Source: Planctomicrobium sp051466335 | GTDB lineage: Bacteria > Planctomycetota > Planctomycetia > Planctomycetales > Planctomycetaceae | Assembly (NCBI RefSeq): GCF_051466335.1 | Contig: NZ_CP195793.1 | Coordinates: 1,240,001-1,304,000, forward strand | Direction: 5' to 3' | DNA: 64,000 nucleotides | Shown: piece by piece, positions 24,767-32,335 of the stretch | Numbering within the stretch: the first letter of the stretch is position 1 | How the letters are laid out: the number at the start of each line of letters is the position of its first letter | Notes under the pieces: generated by a model | Database searches by the model: none | What the model was told of the DNA's origin: nothing | Seen by the model: the letters and a program-made list of their open reading frames with translations, nothing else | Made by a program: the position numbers and the translations under genes

Positions 24767-25705
24767 TTGAACCCGGCTGCAAGTTTAATTGTTACTTTCT
24801 TGGCGAGAGTAGCTGACTGGGTCTGCTATGTGTTCGCCGGCTGGGCAGTCTATTGTATTGAACACGGAGATAAATGTCCGTGGAGCTTGGTTAAAAACGC
24901 GGCAGCAACGACACTCCCTTATTCTGAAGGGCTGATTTTTTTTGGACTGGCTTGTGGCTTCGTGTCACGAATTTTGGTCATGTTCATAAGAACAGAATCG
25001 GCTGAGTCGATCACGTTAAACAAGGGGGTTTGTGACGCCCTTGATGATTTTCGTCGGTCTGTTTTTCCCAAATTGCCAGGTAAGACGCCAAGAGACGCCA
25101 ATCGGGTGACGATCTTCAAACATGTGCCTACAGTTTGGTTCGTGATGCAATGGAAAGGCATCTTTTGGCCTTGGGGCAAAGCTTGGCCGTGGTCGGGGTG
25201 GCTGGTTTTAAAGCATCGCTCAGGCCACACAACCAAACTGTCGACCACGATTTTCTTGGCTCCAGACAATGCTGAGAATGCAGAAGGAGTGGCGGGCTTT
25301 GCATGGAGGGCAGATGGAGCTGTTCGGCGGCGCGACCTACCGCAATTGGATGGCATAGAGGCCCGCAGTATTTTTCAGTCAACCAAGCTGGCATGGGCAA
25401 AATATCGAAATTCGTCTGCCCCAGAACTGCAGATTGCGATAGAACACGATCGGCGAGTTGAGAGATACGCCAAAGAGACGTTTACATCAACAAGAGTTGT
25501 TTGGCAAAGGATTCGGAAGAAAAAGAAATCACCGATTTCGATTCTTGCGATTCCCTTGGAAACCGTTGACAATCAACGTTGGGGAGTGTTGGTGGTCGAC
25601 AGCGCCAATGAGTATGACTGCCTCGACCCGGAAGACGCGAGGTTTCGAAAAGCATTTTTGAAACTGAAGAAAAGTCTTGCAAAATTTGCGGTAACGAAAA
25701 CGTGA
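24767..25705 (+). CDS. Membrane protein with two TM helices and a GAF-like domain
   Basis: A 312-residue protein starting at a TTG. Two hydrophobic segments (about 5-30 and 52-73) are followed by a cytoplasmic part (about 110-305). Its order resembles a GAF sensor domain: GHTTKLSTTIFLA, then GVAGFAWRADGAV, then ISILAIPLE and QRWGVLVVDSAN. This layout suggests a membrane-anchored ligand sensor. It is followed, with overlapping stop and start, by a small protein, and the pair sits between the recombinases and the right att repeat, where integrated elements usually keep cargo such as anti-phage functions. GAF identity is by eye and the start is uncertain. Confidence 0.6.
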   Translation: MNPAASLIVTFLARVADWVCYVFAGWAVYCIEHGDKCPWSLVKNAAATTLPYSEGLIFFGLACGFVSRILVMFIRTESAESITLNKGVCDALDDFRRSVFPKLPGKTPRDANRVTIFKHVPTVWFVMQWKGIFWPWGKAWPWSGWLVLKHRSGHTTKLSTTIFLAPDNAENAEGVAGFAWRADGAVRRRDLPQLDGIEARSIFQSTKLAWAKYRNSSAPELQIAIEHDRRVERYAKETFTSTRVVWQRIRKKKKSPISILAIPLETVDNQRWGVLVVDSANEYDCLDPEDARFRKAFLKLKKSLAKFAVTKT

Positions 25706-26151
25706 ACAAAAGCATGTCAAATTGGATTCAGCTCAATCCGGATTCTCTTAATAAAGTCACGACAGAATCACACTCTGGCGTGACAGTAACCATTGGGATG
25801 TCACCCTACGATTTACCCGAGGCAGTGCGGGGCAAAAATCAAGAGAGGATCGGACGCTTCGTAATCTATTTCAAATACCTTGGACGTAGAACGGAGGGTA
25901 TTCGCCCTGCACGTCACAATGAATATGTGACCTGCATGATTGGCGAACACAGCGGCCGATTATACCAAGTGCGGATTGACATGAAGGCCGTAGAATCGAA
26001 TCACGTGACTCTGAAGATGCTCGTACCAAAAGTTTCCGAGACGATCAACGTTTTGCAAAAAATGCATCCTGACCGCAAAAAAAACTACGGCGTTGCTCGT
26101 GACGTGATACAGGAAAACACGAATCAACTATTTGAATTGGTGAACCACTAA
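25702..26151 (+). CDS. Hypothetical partner of the membrane/GAF protein
   Basis: A soluble protein of about 149 residues with no recognised motif. It looks like a beta-rich N-terminal half (SGVTVTIGMSPYDLPEAV, then GRFVIYFKYLG, then EYVTCMIGEHSGRLYQVRI) with a helical end. GTG 25702 overlaps the previous stop (GTGA); ATG 25714 is an alternative. Coupling to the GAF-like membrane protein implies the two act together. It is the last gene before the right end of element 1. Confidence 0.6.
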   Translation: MNKSMSNWIQLNPDSLNKVTTESHSGVTVTIGMSPYDLPEAVRGKNQERIGRFVIYFKYLGRRTEGIRPARHNEYVTCMIGEHSGRLYQVRIDMKAVESNHVTLKMLVPKVSETINVLQKMHPDRKKNYGVARDVIQENTNQLFELVNH

Positions 26152-26320
26152 TCGTAATCGTGAGATAGAGTGCCTAATTTAATCCACAGGCCAAGGTGTC
26201 ACAGACACTTTCAATTCGGACTCGCAAGATTTCTGTAGGGCTTTAAGGCGCTCTTGCCAGCAGTCGCAAAATGTGAAATCCCGCCAATTTCATGCAGTGG
26301 AGCGATGTTTTGCCGCTGAG

Positions 26321-26365
26321 TTAGAAATCCGTTGCTCTATCCTACTGAGCTACGGGCGCAACTCT
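26321..26365 (+). repeat. Right attachment repeat of element 1 (displaced tRNA-Arg 5' half)
   Basis: Identical over 45 bp to 11136-11180. It holds the 5' half of tRNA-Arg without its 3' half, so it is a dead gene fragment. To its right should lie the original upstream region of tRNA-Arg. Confidence 0.95.
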
Positions 26366-27133
26366 CTGTTTAATTGAGGCTTACGGCGTGGTTTGACTTC
26401 AGTTGTGCAACTGGATTACACCATTTGCGACAACCAGAAATGAAATTGAAACCGCAAAAACCAAGGCCTGACTGTCGTCTTGCCGTTCACCTTTTGAGGC
26501 AGTCGGCCAAGACAATTGCAGGGAAGTGTCTTCGTGTTGGCGTCTGATCGTATTCCGACGCCGCGAGGCCGAAGTATCTCGAAACTTACCGTGATCTGCA
26601 AGCCGGACGTCGCCCTCTGGTCTCTTCAACGGTTGGCTCAAGTTCGGCGGCGAAGCCCTGCGATCCTTCTCGACAAGCTGTCTGTGAATTCAGTTCTGAA
26701 TAGAGACTCTGCGACACCTTTCGAATCGGTGGGAGAAGCGATCGTTGGCATTATTGTCGGAAGCGGAATCTGCCACCGGATGGCGGACACTATCTAAACC
26801 GTATTGGGCTTACTGAAGCGAACTGGCAGGTTTACGCAATCAGAGATCGTTTTCAGCACATCGAGCACGGCATTCGGAAACGGCTGATTGTCTGCCCTCG
26901 TGCTGCGGGGATTTTTTGCTCACCCACGCGGTGGTTGCTTCGCTTTTTTCAATTCGTTTCCGTCTGGTCGTGGCGGCAACGAGTCGTCAATTGCTCATCC
27001 TTGAGATCGCGCCAGTTTCACACCGGATTACAATTCTGTACTATCCCGTGCGTTGCCAGACGATGTGTTTCCGTTAGGGGTAACATCAGGATCTCTCTTT
27101 AAGACGGTGTAATCTATAGTGTCGGGGGTTGAC
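26366..27133. other. Non-coding host stretch
   Basis: No convincing gene. The frames at 26399-26641 (reverse) and 26516-26797 (forward) have composition unlike the neighbours and no ribosome-binding site. The left end should contain the former promoter of tRNA-Arg, the right end the promoter of the ACP-FGE gene. No conserved RNA was seen. Confidence 0.5.
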
Positions 27134-27578
27134 ATGACCGTGCGGAGCGATGAACCAGACTTCCAAATTCAAATTCTTGAGCAGCGAGTCTGTGACGTCG
27201 CAGCCAGATTGCTCTCATTTCCCCGAGAAGAGGTCGTCCCTTTCAGTCGACTGATCGAGGATCTTCATTTCGACAGTCTTTCAATTGTTGAACTGCTCAT
27301 GGTGTTGGAGGAAGAATTCTCAATTGGATTTCCAGATCCGCCTTTCGATCCCTTGTACAAATCTGTCTTTACCCGATCCCCTTTTCGACTCAGCGATTTA
27401 GCGGAACTGGTCTATCTGCAGCAGGGAACAACTCCCTCAAGGCTGGAAAGGCGAGGGGGGCGACGGTGGCGAGTTCAAGATAGCGCAGCTGAAATCGCGA
27501 AGAAGACCCCGTTTTCTCAACTGAACGGGATCTGGCAACAGCCGCCATCGCGGATGCAAGGTCTGCTTGAGTCCCTAG

Positions 27579-28439
27579 AGTCTGTTATGGACTTAAGTGT
27601 TGGTTTTGAAGTAGTTTCCGTGGATGAGCAAGCCCCGGATGCCTTACCCCAGTGACGTCACGGACGACGAATGGGCCTTTTTAGCCCCCTATTTGGCGCT
27701 GGTGAAAGAGGACTCGCCGCAGCGGGTTCACTCCCTTCGAGCCGTGTTCAATGCCATGCGGTGGCTGGTACGCACCGGGGCGCAGTGGCGGTTCATGCCC
27801 CATGAGTTCCCGCCTTGGCCCGTGGTCTATCAGCAGGCTCGCCGTTGGCTGGAGGCTGGCGTGTTTGAGCACATCGCTCATGACCTGCGGGAAGTGGCTC
27901 GCGTGGCTCAGGGACGCGATGAGCCCCCCTCAGCAACGATCTTAGATGCGCGAGTCATCCAATCCACTCCCGAGAGTGGTGCCAGAGCCGGTTACGATGG
28001 CGGCAAACGGCGGAAGGGCTCGAAGGTTCACGTGGCCATTGACACGCTCGGGCACCTTCTCGCCTTGAAAGTGACCCCAGCCAATGAACAGGAGCGAGCC
28101 CAGGTTTCCGACTTATGTGTCGCTGTGCAGGAGGCGACTGATCAGGCCATTGAAGTCGCCTATGTGGACCAAGGTTATACTGGCGAGAACGCGGAAGAGG
28201 CTGCCGCTGAGCAGGGAGTGGAACTGCGCGTCGTGAAACTCCCTTATGCCAAGAAAGGATTCGTATTATTGCCACGTCGGTGGGTCGTGGAGCGGACCTT
28301 TGCCTGGCTAGGACGATCACGGAGGCTGGCACGTGACTACGAACGACTGGCAGAAGTCTTGGCCGGATGGCACTGGGTGGCCATGGTCGCACTGCTGCTC
28401 AAATACACGCCGATCGTCGTCCAGAGTTCATAACAGGCT
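27579..28439 (+). mobile_element. IS5-family insertion sequence (861 bp)
   Basis: The terminal inverted repeats AGTCTGTTATGGACT and AGCCTGTTATGAACT match at 13 of 15 bases and are flanked by CTAG on both sides (27575-27578 and 28440-28443). It encodes a single-frame transposase. It is a different lineage from the IS at 19586 but has the same target preference. Confidence 0.9.
27624..28433 (+). CDS. IS5-family transposase
   Basis: A 269-residue DDE transposase in one frame. The N-terminal DUF4096-type region reads VTDDEWAFLAPYL and RWLVRTGAQWRFMP. The catalytic residues lie in TILDARVIQS, VAYVDQGYTG and RRWVVERTFAWLGRSRRL, with KGSKVHVAIDTLGHLLAL between. It appears intact. Its first codons overlap the artificial extension of the interrupted ACP frame. 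Confidence 0.93.
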   Translation: MSKPRMPYPSDVTDDEWAFLAPYLALVKEDSPQRVHSLRAVFNAMRWLVRTGAQWRFMPHEFPPWPVVYQQARRWLEAGVFEHIAHDLREVARVAQGRDEPPSATILDARVIQSTPESGARAGYDGGKRRKGSKVHVAIDTLGHLLALKVTPANEQERAQVSDLCVAVQEATDQAIEVAYVDQGYTGENAEEAAAEQGVELRVVKLPYAKKGFVLLPRRWVVERTFAWLGRSRRLARDYERLAEVLAGWHWVAMVALLLKYTPIVVQSS

Positions 28440-29502
28440 CTAGGGGCAGTTGATGGAATCTCTTTCTACCGCCGACGGATTGATGGGATGCGGTGTGCGC
28501 TCCTGCCTGCTGCGGAAGTGTGCATCGGCAGGACAGGGAGCGATGTGCCCGCTGATGAGTCGCCGGAGCATCTTGTCCGTCTCGACTGCTTCCTTATCGA
28601 CGCAGAACCGGTGTCTACGACCGCGTATTGTCGGTTTCTCAATTCGATTGAAAACCCGACGGCGCTCATTTTAAATGACTGGTTTCTCACTGAAGGGGAT
28701 GACGACCGGCAGCTCCAGGTCCATCAATCCAGTGACGATCAACGTTGGTTGCCGCGCCCTGGGACTGATCGCGTGCCAATGGTAATGGTCTCGTGGTTTG
28801 GAGCAGCCGCATACTCACTCTGGGTGAACGGGCAGGATTGGAGAGGCTATCTCGAAGAGAACGCAGGTCGATTTCTGCCGAGTGAAGCAGAGTGGGAATA
28901 CGCCGCTCGTGGTTCCAGTTCGGATCAGCATTGCGGCGCAGTCGCCACTGAGCTCACAGCGGCGTGTGGGCGCCATATGAGTGGCGCGTCCTATGACGCC
29001 ACAACGATGCCGTTGGCTGCGGTCAATGAAGAGTTGGGAATGTCTCCGTTTGGCTTGCATCATATGGGCGGAAATGTTTGGCAATGGTGTCGAGACTGGT
29101 ATGACGAAGCCTTTTACAAACGCCCGGAGTCGCTGGAAAGGAATCCAGTCAACACATGCAACACATGCAACACAGGGATTCGCAGCGAACGCGGTGGCAG
29201 TTGGGTCGGCCCAGTGGAGTTGTGTTCCCCAACGTATCGAAGAGGTCGAGCCCCCTCTGCACGTGGTCGCTGCCTGGGATTCCGCTGCTTAACCGATCTT
29301 GCCTTTTTAGAAAAGTCACCGAAGTGATTTTCGTGTACTCGTTTCCCGGTGACAGCTGCGCTGTCGCATTCTCTGGATTTCCGGCACCAGTCTAAATGCG
29401 TTTGCCGTCATGTCAGACGTAGGCACGATTCGATGGCTTGTGCAGGCACAAAGCTGGGTGTTTCAGCATTGAGGCAACTTACAAATTCCGGGTCGAAGAA
29501 TA

Positions 29503-29529
29503 ATTTGACCCAATCAATTTGGGTCAAAT
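29503..29529 (-). terminator. Inverted repeat, likely the original tRNA-Gln terminator
   Basis: A perfect 11-bp stem (ATTTGACCCAA / TTGGGTCAAAT) with a 5-nt loop, about 60 bp beyond the displaced 3' half of tRNA-Gln. Read on the reverse strand it is followed by an AT-rich tract. It would have ended the tRNA-Gln transcript before integration of element 2. Confidence 0.5.
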
Positions 29530-29588
29530 CTCCGGGAGAGTTGCTTTTTAGAGAGTTTGAATCTGTCACAAGTTGTTGTGAGGATTCA

Positions 29589-29633
29589 AGTTGCCCGACA
29601 AGGATTCGAACCTTGACTAAAAGAATCAGAATC
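29589..29633 (+). repeat. Left attachment repeat of element 2 (displaced tRNA-Gln 3' half)
   Basis: Identical to 45160-45204 over 45 bp. It carries the tRNA-Gln 3' half (T arm, variable loop and anticodon region) on the reverse strand without the 5' half. This is the original host 3' end, replaced in the functional gene by the element's copy. Confidence 0.95.
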
Positions 29634-29751
29634 ACTTTCATAGGTGTACAAGCCAGTTGGGTAAAATTTTATAAAGTTTGACGGAGCGTGTTTTTGCAGT
29701 GTATCATGCTGTTCAGTACGCTTGATGGAATTTGCCACTACTGTACACCGC

Positions 29752-29773
29752 TGGTAGCACATGGGTAGCACAG
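29752..29773 (+). repeat. Left end doubled GGTAGCACA motif (probable integrase arm site)
   Basis: Two copies of GGTAGCACA separated by TG, about 120 bp inside the left repeat. The same 22-bp stretch recurs at 45072-45093 near the other end and nowhere else that I noticed. Tandem short repeats near both ends are typical of arm-type integrase binding sites. Confidence 0.65.
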
Positions 29774-29815
29774 AGTTCCAGTCATAGAATAAAAGAACTG
29801 TTTCTTTGAGTCGCC

Positions 29816-31030
29816 ATGCCCGCTCCTAAATCGAACCGATTCCGTTTCACAAAACGTGACATTGAGGCTCTCCCGCTTCCCGATTTGGGTCGAGCTTTCT
29901 TCTACGATGAAGCAACTCCATCGCTCGCGGTCTGCGTCTCATCTGCTGGCTCAAAAACGTTCTATTCGTACCGCAAGATTGAAGGGCGTCCCGTGCGGCT
30001 CAAGCTGGGAACATTCCCACAAGTTTCACTGGAACAGGCGAGGAACCTTTGCGTACGTGCTTCGGGAGAAATCGCGAACGGAAGGAATCCGCATCGTGAA
30101 CGCCAGTCGAACAGAAGGGCATCGGCCGCCGCATGGTCGATGGATGAACTTCGAGAATGGTATCTCACAACCCATGCTGAACCTCACAAGAAATCAGCAA
30201 AGCATGACCGCCAGCGATGGGACCGGCATTTGAAGAGCTGGAAGGCCCGCCGCCTGGACACAATCGAACAGGGTGACATTCGACGGCTACACGCAAAGCT
30301 CGGAAAGGAAAGTGGCAGAACGGAAGCCAATCGCTTGCTGGTTCTGCTACGTACAGCTTTCAATCTCGCGATCAAATCTGATGAGGTTCCTTTCAAAGGG
30401 GTGAATCCAGCTGTCGGCATCAAGATGTTTGCGGAAATCGACAGAGATCGATTCTTGTCTGCAGATGAAATGGTGAAATTCTTTAATGCAGTCCATTCAG
30501 AACCTCACGAAACCTTCCGTGACTTGTTGTTGATGGCAGCGTACACAGGCCAGCGAATCGGCAACGTGGCTGCGATGCGATGGGATAATTTGAATATCGC
30601 CGGAAAGGAATGGCGACTTCCCGGCAAGTCAACGAAGAATGGCTCTCCTCTGACGGTCCATCTCCCTCAACCTGCAGTTGAACTACTGCAAACCCGGAAG
30701 GCCGCTGCGAACTGCGAATGGGTATTCCCTGCGAGTCGGTCTGATTCGAAGTACGGGCATATTGGGTATCCACAAAAAGCCTGGGAACGTCTCATTAAGA
30801 ATTCCGGGTTGGTGGACGTGCGGCCGCATGACATTCGAAGGTCAGTTGGAAGTTGGGCTCTCGCTGGCGGGACTCCGCTTCCAGTCGTTTCTGCCATGCT
30901 GGGACACAGAGATGTCACGACGACGGCCCGCGTTTACGCAAGGTTCGACGCCGGGTCGGTCAAAGCTGCGATCGGGAACACTGTAGAAGCAATGCTGAAT
31001 GCTGCAAACAAAGAAAATGCGGGTGAGTGA
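29816..31030 (+). CDS. P4-type tyrosine integrase of element 2
   Basis: A 404-residue integrase with the N-terminal DUF4102-like domain of tRNA-targeting P4-type integrases (FYDEATPSLAVCVSSAGSKT, then RPVRLKLGTFPQVSLEQAR), a core-binding domain (about 105-195) and a catalytic domain. The active site is complete: Arg in TGQRIGNVA (about 244), Lys in GKSTKNGS, HxxR in PHDIRRS (about 337-341), His in MLGHRDV (about 362) and Tyr in RVYARF (about 372). It sits about 180 bp from the left repeat and reads into the element, and should recombine the tRNA-Gln 3' half. Confidence 0.95.
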   Translation: MPAPKSNRFRFTKRDIEALPLPDLGRAFFYDEATPSLAVCVSSAGSKTFYSYRKIEGRPVRLKLGTFPQVSLEQARNLCVRASGEIANGRNPHRERQSNRRASAAAWSMDELREWYLTTHAEPHKKSAKHDRQRWDRHLKSWKARRLDTIEQGDIRRLHAKLGKESGRTEANRLLVLLRTAFNLAIKSDEVPFKGVNPAVGIKMFAEIDRDRFLSADEMVKFFNAVHSEPHETFRDLLLMAAYTGQRIGNVAAMRWDNLNIAGKEWRLPGKSTKNGSPLTVHLPQPAVELLQTRKAAANCEWVFPASRSDSKYGHIGYPQKAWERLIKNSGLVDVRPHDIRRSVGSWALAGGTPLPVVSAMLGHRDVTTTARVYARFDAGSVKAAIGNTVEAMLNAANKENAGE

Positions 31031-31521
31031 TGGGAATCTTTAGATTGAATGACGTTGAAGCCGAAGTGGCAATGAAACTTTATCTGTTGCTTGAAGGAGA
31101 AATTGAATTCATTGAAGAAGACGACCCCTATCCACACGGAAAAAATGTTGGATTCAAGCAAGTTTGCGATGCCTGCAATGCTCCATTCTTGATGACACTG
31201 AAGCATTTCATTCACATTGGATTTCTTGAGAAACTTCCGATTAACCCCAATGACGAAATGTCGAACGTATACATTCCCTACGAAAGAGGACATAGCTTCC
31301 GGTATTCCATTGGCGGTGCAGTAATTGAATTTGTTCGTGAAATCTCTGAAATTGAATGGTCTGAACCAAAGACTAAAAAGGAGTGGTTCAATGTTTTTAA
31401 AGTTTCCGAAAGCACATTTGACCGAATGCGAAAACGATGCGAAGTCCAGATTAAAAAGGCCGACGTACCTGGAAAATGGGTGGTGAACAAAAAACACATT
31501 CCTCAGGGGACCGTCAAATAG
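31030..31521 (+). CDS. Hypothetical element protein
   Basis: A 163-residue acidic protein of unknown function, coupled to the integrase stop (TGATG overlap). The sequence looks like a regulator: a central DEMSNVYIPYERGHSFRY block, then KTKKEWFNVFKVSESTFDR, suggesting a helix-turn-helix near the C-terminus, then a basic end (GKWVVNKKHIP). AT-rich relative to the host backbone. Confidence 0.6.
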   Translation: MGIFRLNDVEAEVAMKLYLLLEGEIEFIEEDDPYPHGKNVGFKQVCDACNAPFLMTLKHFIHIGFLEKLPINPNDEMSNVYIPYERGHSFRYSIGGAVIEFVREISEIEWSEPKTKKEWFNVFKVSESTFDRMRKRCEVQIKKADVPGKWVVNKKHIPQGTVK

Positions 31522-31651
31522 TTGTTAGTCGCCGTCACGTTCAGTCAATCATGGAATATTGGCTGTAAAAGGGATTTTCAAGAACAATTCTCTTGCTCAA
31601 ATAAGCTCCGAATCAAACGGCATCAGAGCCAACAATCTTGGAGTAGAATTC

Positions 31652-31864
31652 ATGGCGACTACACAAATTCAAGCACCCGCAAAGCTGAATCGTCAAGATG
31701 CAGCGGACTACCTTGGGTTGCAAAAAAGTACACTCGAGACATGGGCGAGTATTGGCCGGGGACCGAAGTTTTATAAAGCCGGCTCCAAGGTCTGGTATCT
31801 CGTTCGGGAACTCGATTCCTGGATGGATAACCGATCAACCAACTGTTCATCGGCTATCAAATAA
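31652..31864 (+). CDS. AlpA/excisionase-like helix-turn-helix protein
   Basis: A 70-residue protein matching the HTH_17 excisionase pattern: KLNRQDAADYLGLQKSTLET, then GRGPKFYKAGSKVWY, then LVRELDSWMD. GGAG eight bases before the ATG fixes the start. It probably acts as recombination directionality factor for the integrase or as activator of it, like AlpA in P4-like elements. Confidence 0.85.
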   Translation: MATTQIQAPAKLNRQDAADYLGLQKSTLETWASIGRGPKFYKAGSKVWYLVRELDSWMDNRSTNCSSAIK

Positions 31865-31987
31865 CAAAACCGCGACGGGATGGGCTTCCGGTCGCGGTCA
31901 CGAATCTCAATACGCTTAGCAGGGCGTGTTGGGATCATACGTGATTCTTCTCTGGAGTCCATCCCATTTCTGTGCAGGGATGGAAAA

Positions 31988-32335
31988 ATGGGATCGATTT
32001 TGAGTTCACCGGCTCCCCACTTTGATTCGGGGGAGTTCGGCCGATTGCGTTGTCGCAGTTGGTATCCGCAACCGCTCATTCTGGGCGAAATTGGCGGCGT
32101 TCCGATCGTGGCTGCATATCGTGCTGGCAACGACTATCACCTGATTGTTCCATGCCCATTCTGTCCGCCATCGAGAAACGGGAAACGCCGGTTCCAGATT
32201 CATCGTCACGGTGAACCGCTCCCCGGTGAGACGTTTCAGAGGCTCTCACATTGCCACTGGGAATTTGCTCAACAGTTTCATCTGGCGATTGTCGGTAACT
32301 GGCCATGGAAGAAGCCAGCGGGAGATATTCAATGA
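31988..32335 (+). CDS. Hypothetical protein with a CPFC motif
   Basis: A protein of about 115 residues that I do not recognise. It contains YHLIVPCPFCPPSRNGKRR followed by spaced His residues, which may bind zinc. I start at ATG 31988 (GGGA upstream), because the longer frame from 31880 adds composition unlike protein. Its stop overlaps the start of the primase gene (ATGA), so the two are coupled and it may assist replication. Confidence 0.6.
   Translation: MGSILSSPAPHFDSGEFGRLRCRSWYPQPLILGEIGGVPIVAAYRAGNDYHLIVPCPFCPPSRNGKRRFQIHRHGEPLPGETFQRLSHCHWEFAQQFHLAIVGNWPWKKPAGDIQ

Larger units (their letters stand above)
11136..26365. mobile_element. Integrated element 1 (about 15.2 kb) in tRNA-Arg
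   Basis: The element is bounded by perfect 45-bp direct repeats at 11136-11180 and 26321-26365, with a tyrosine integrase directly inside the left repeat. The unit (one repeat plus interior) is 15,185 bp. Contents from left: integrase, small regulators, replisome-organiser-like and DnaC-like proteins, a tail-completion-like and a tape-measure-like protein, a sigma-like factor, terminase-small-subunit-like proteins, an RHH repressor, two tandem tyrosine recombinases, and a terminal two-gene cassette. No large terminase, portal or capsid gene is recognisable. An IS5-family copy sits inside at 19586-20468. Confidence 0.92.
27134..29327 (+). pseudogene. ACP-formylglycine-generating-enzyme-like fusion gene, split by an IS
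   Basis: The 5' part (27134-27578) encodes an acyl-carrier-protein domain with the phosphopantetheine Ser in LHFDSLSIVELLMVLEEEF. The 3' part (28444-29327) encodes a SUMF1/FGE-sulfatase domain: FLPSEAEWEYAARG, FGLHHMGGNVWQWCRDWYD, ERGGSWVG and CLGFRCL. Removing the IS and one CTAG copy joins the two in one frame with no stop, the joint reading LLESL-GAVDGISF, to give about 442 residues. Such a protein could oxidise or modify a carrier-bound substrate, or be a nonheme Cu/Fe-type enzyme; the role is unknown. ATG 27134 or GTG 27119 may start it. The gene is presumably inactive in this strain. Confidence 0.85.

Noticed and set aside
26516..26797. Forward frame of 93 residues right of element 1
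   Set aside because: No ribosome-binding site, no motif, and its codon use does not match host or element genes.
27119..27655. ACP frame as a complete 178-residue gene
   Set aside because: Its last 25 codons are IS sequence; the CTAG duplication and in-frame FGE half show that it is the front part of a longer gene.
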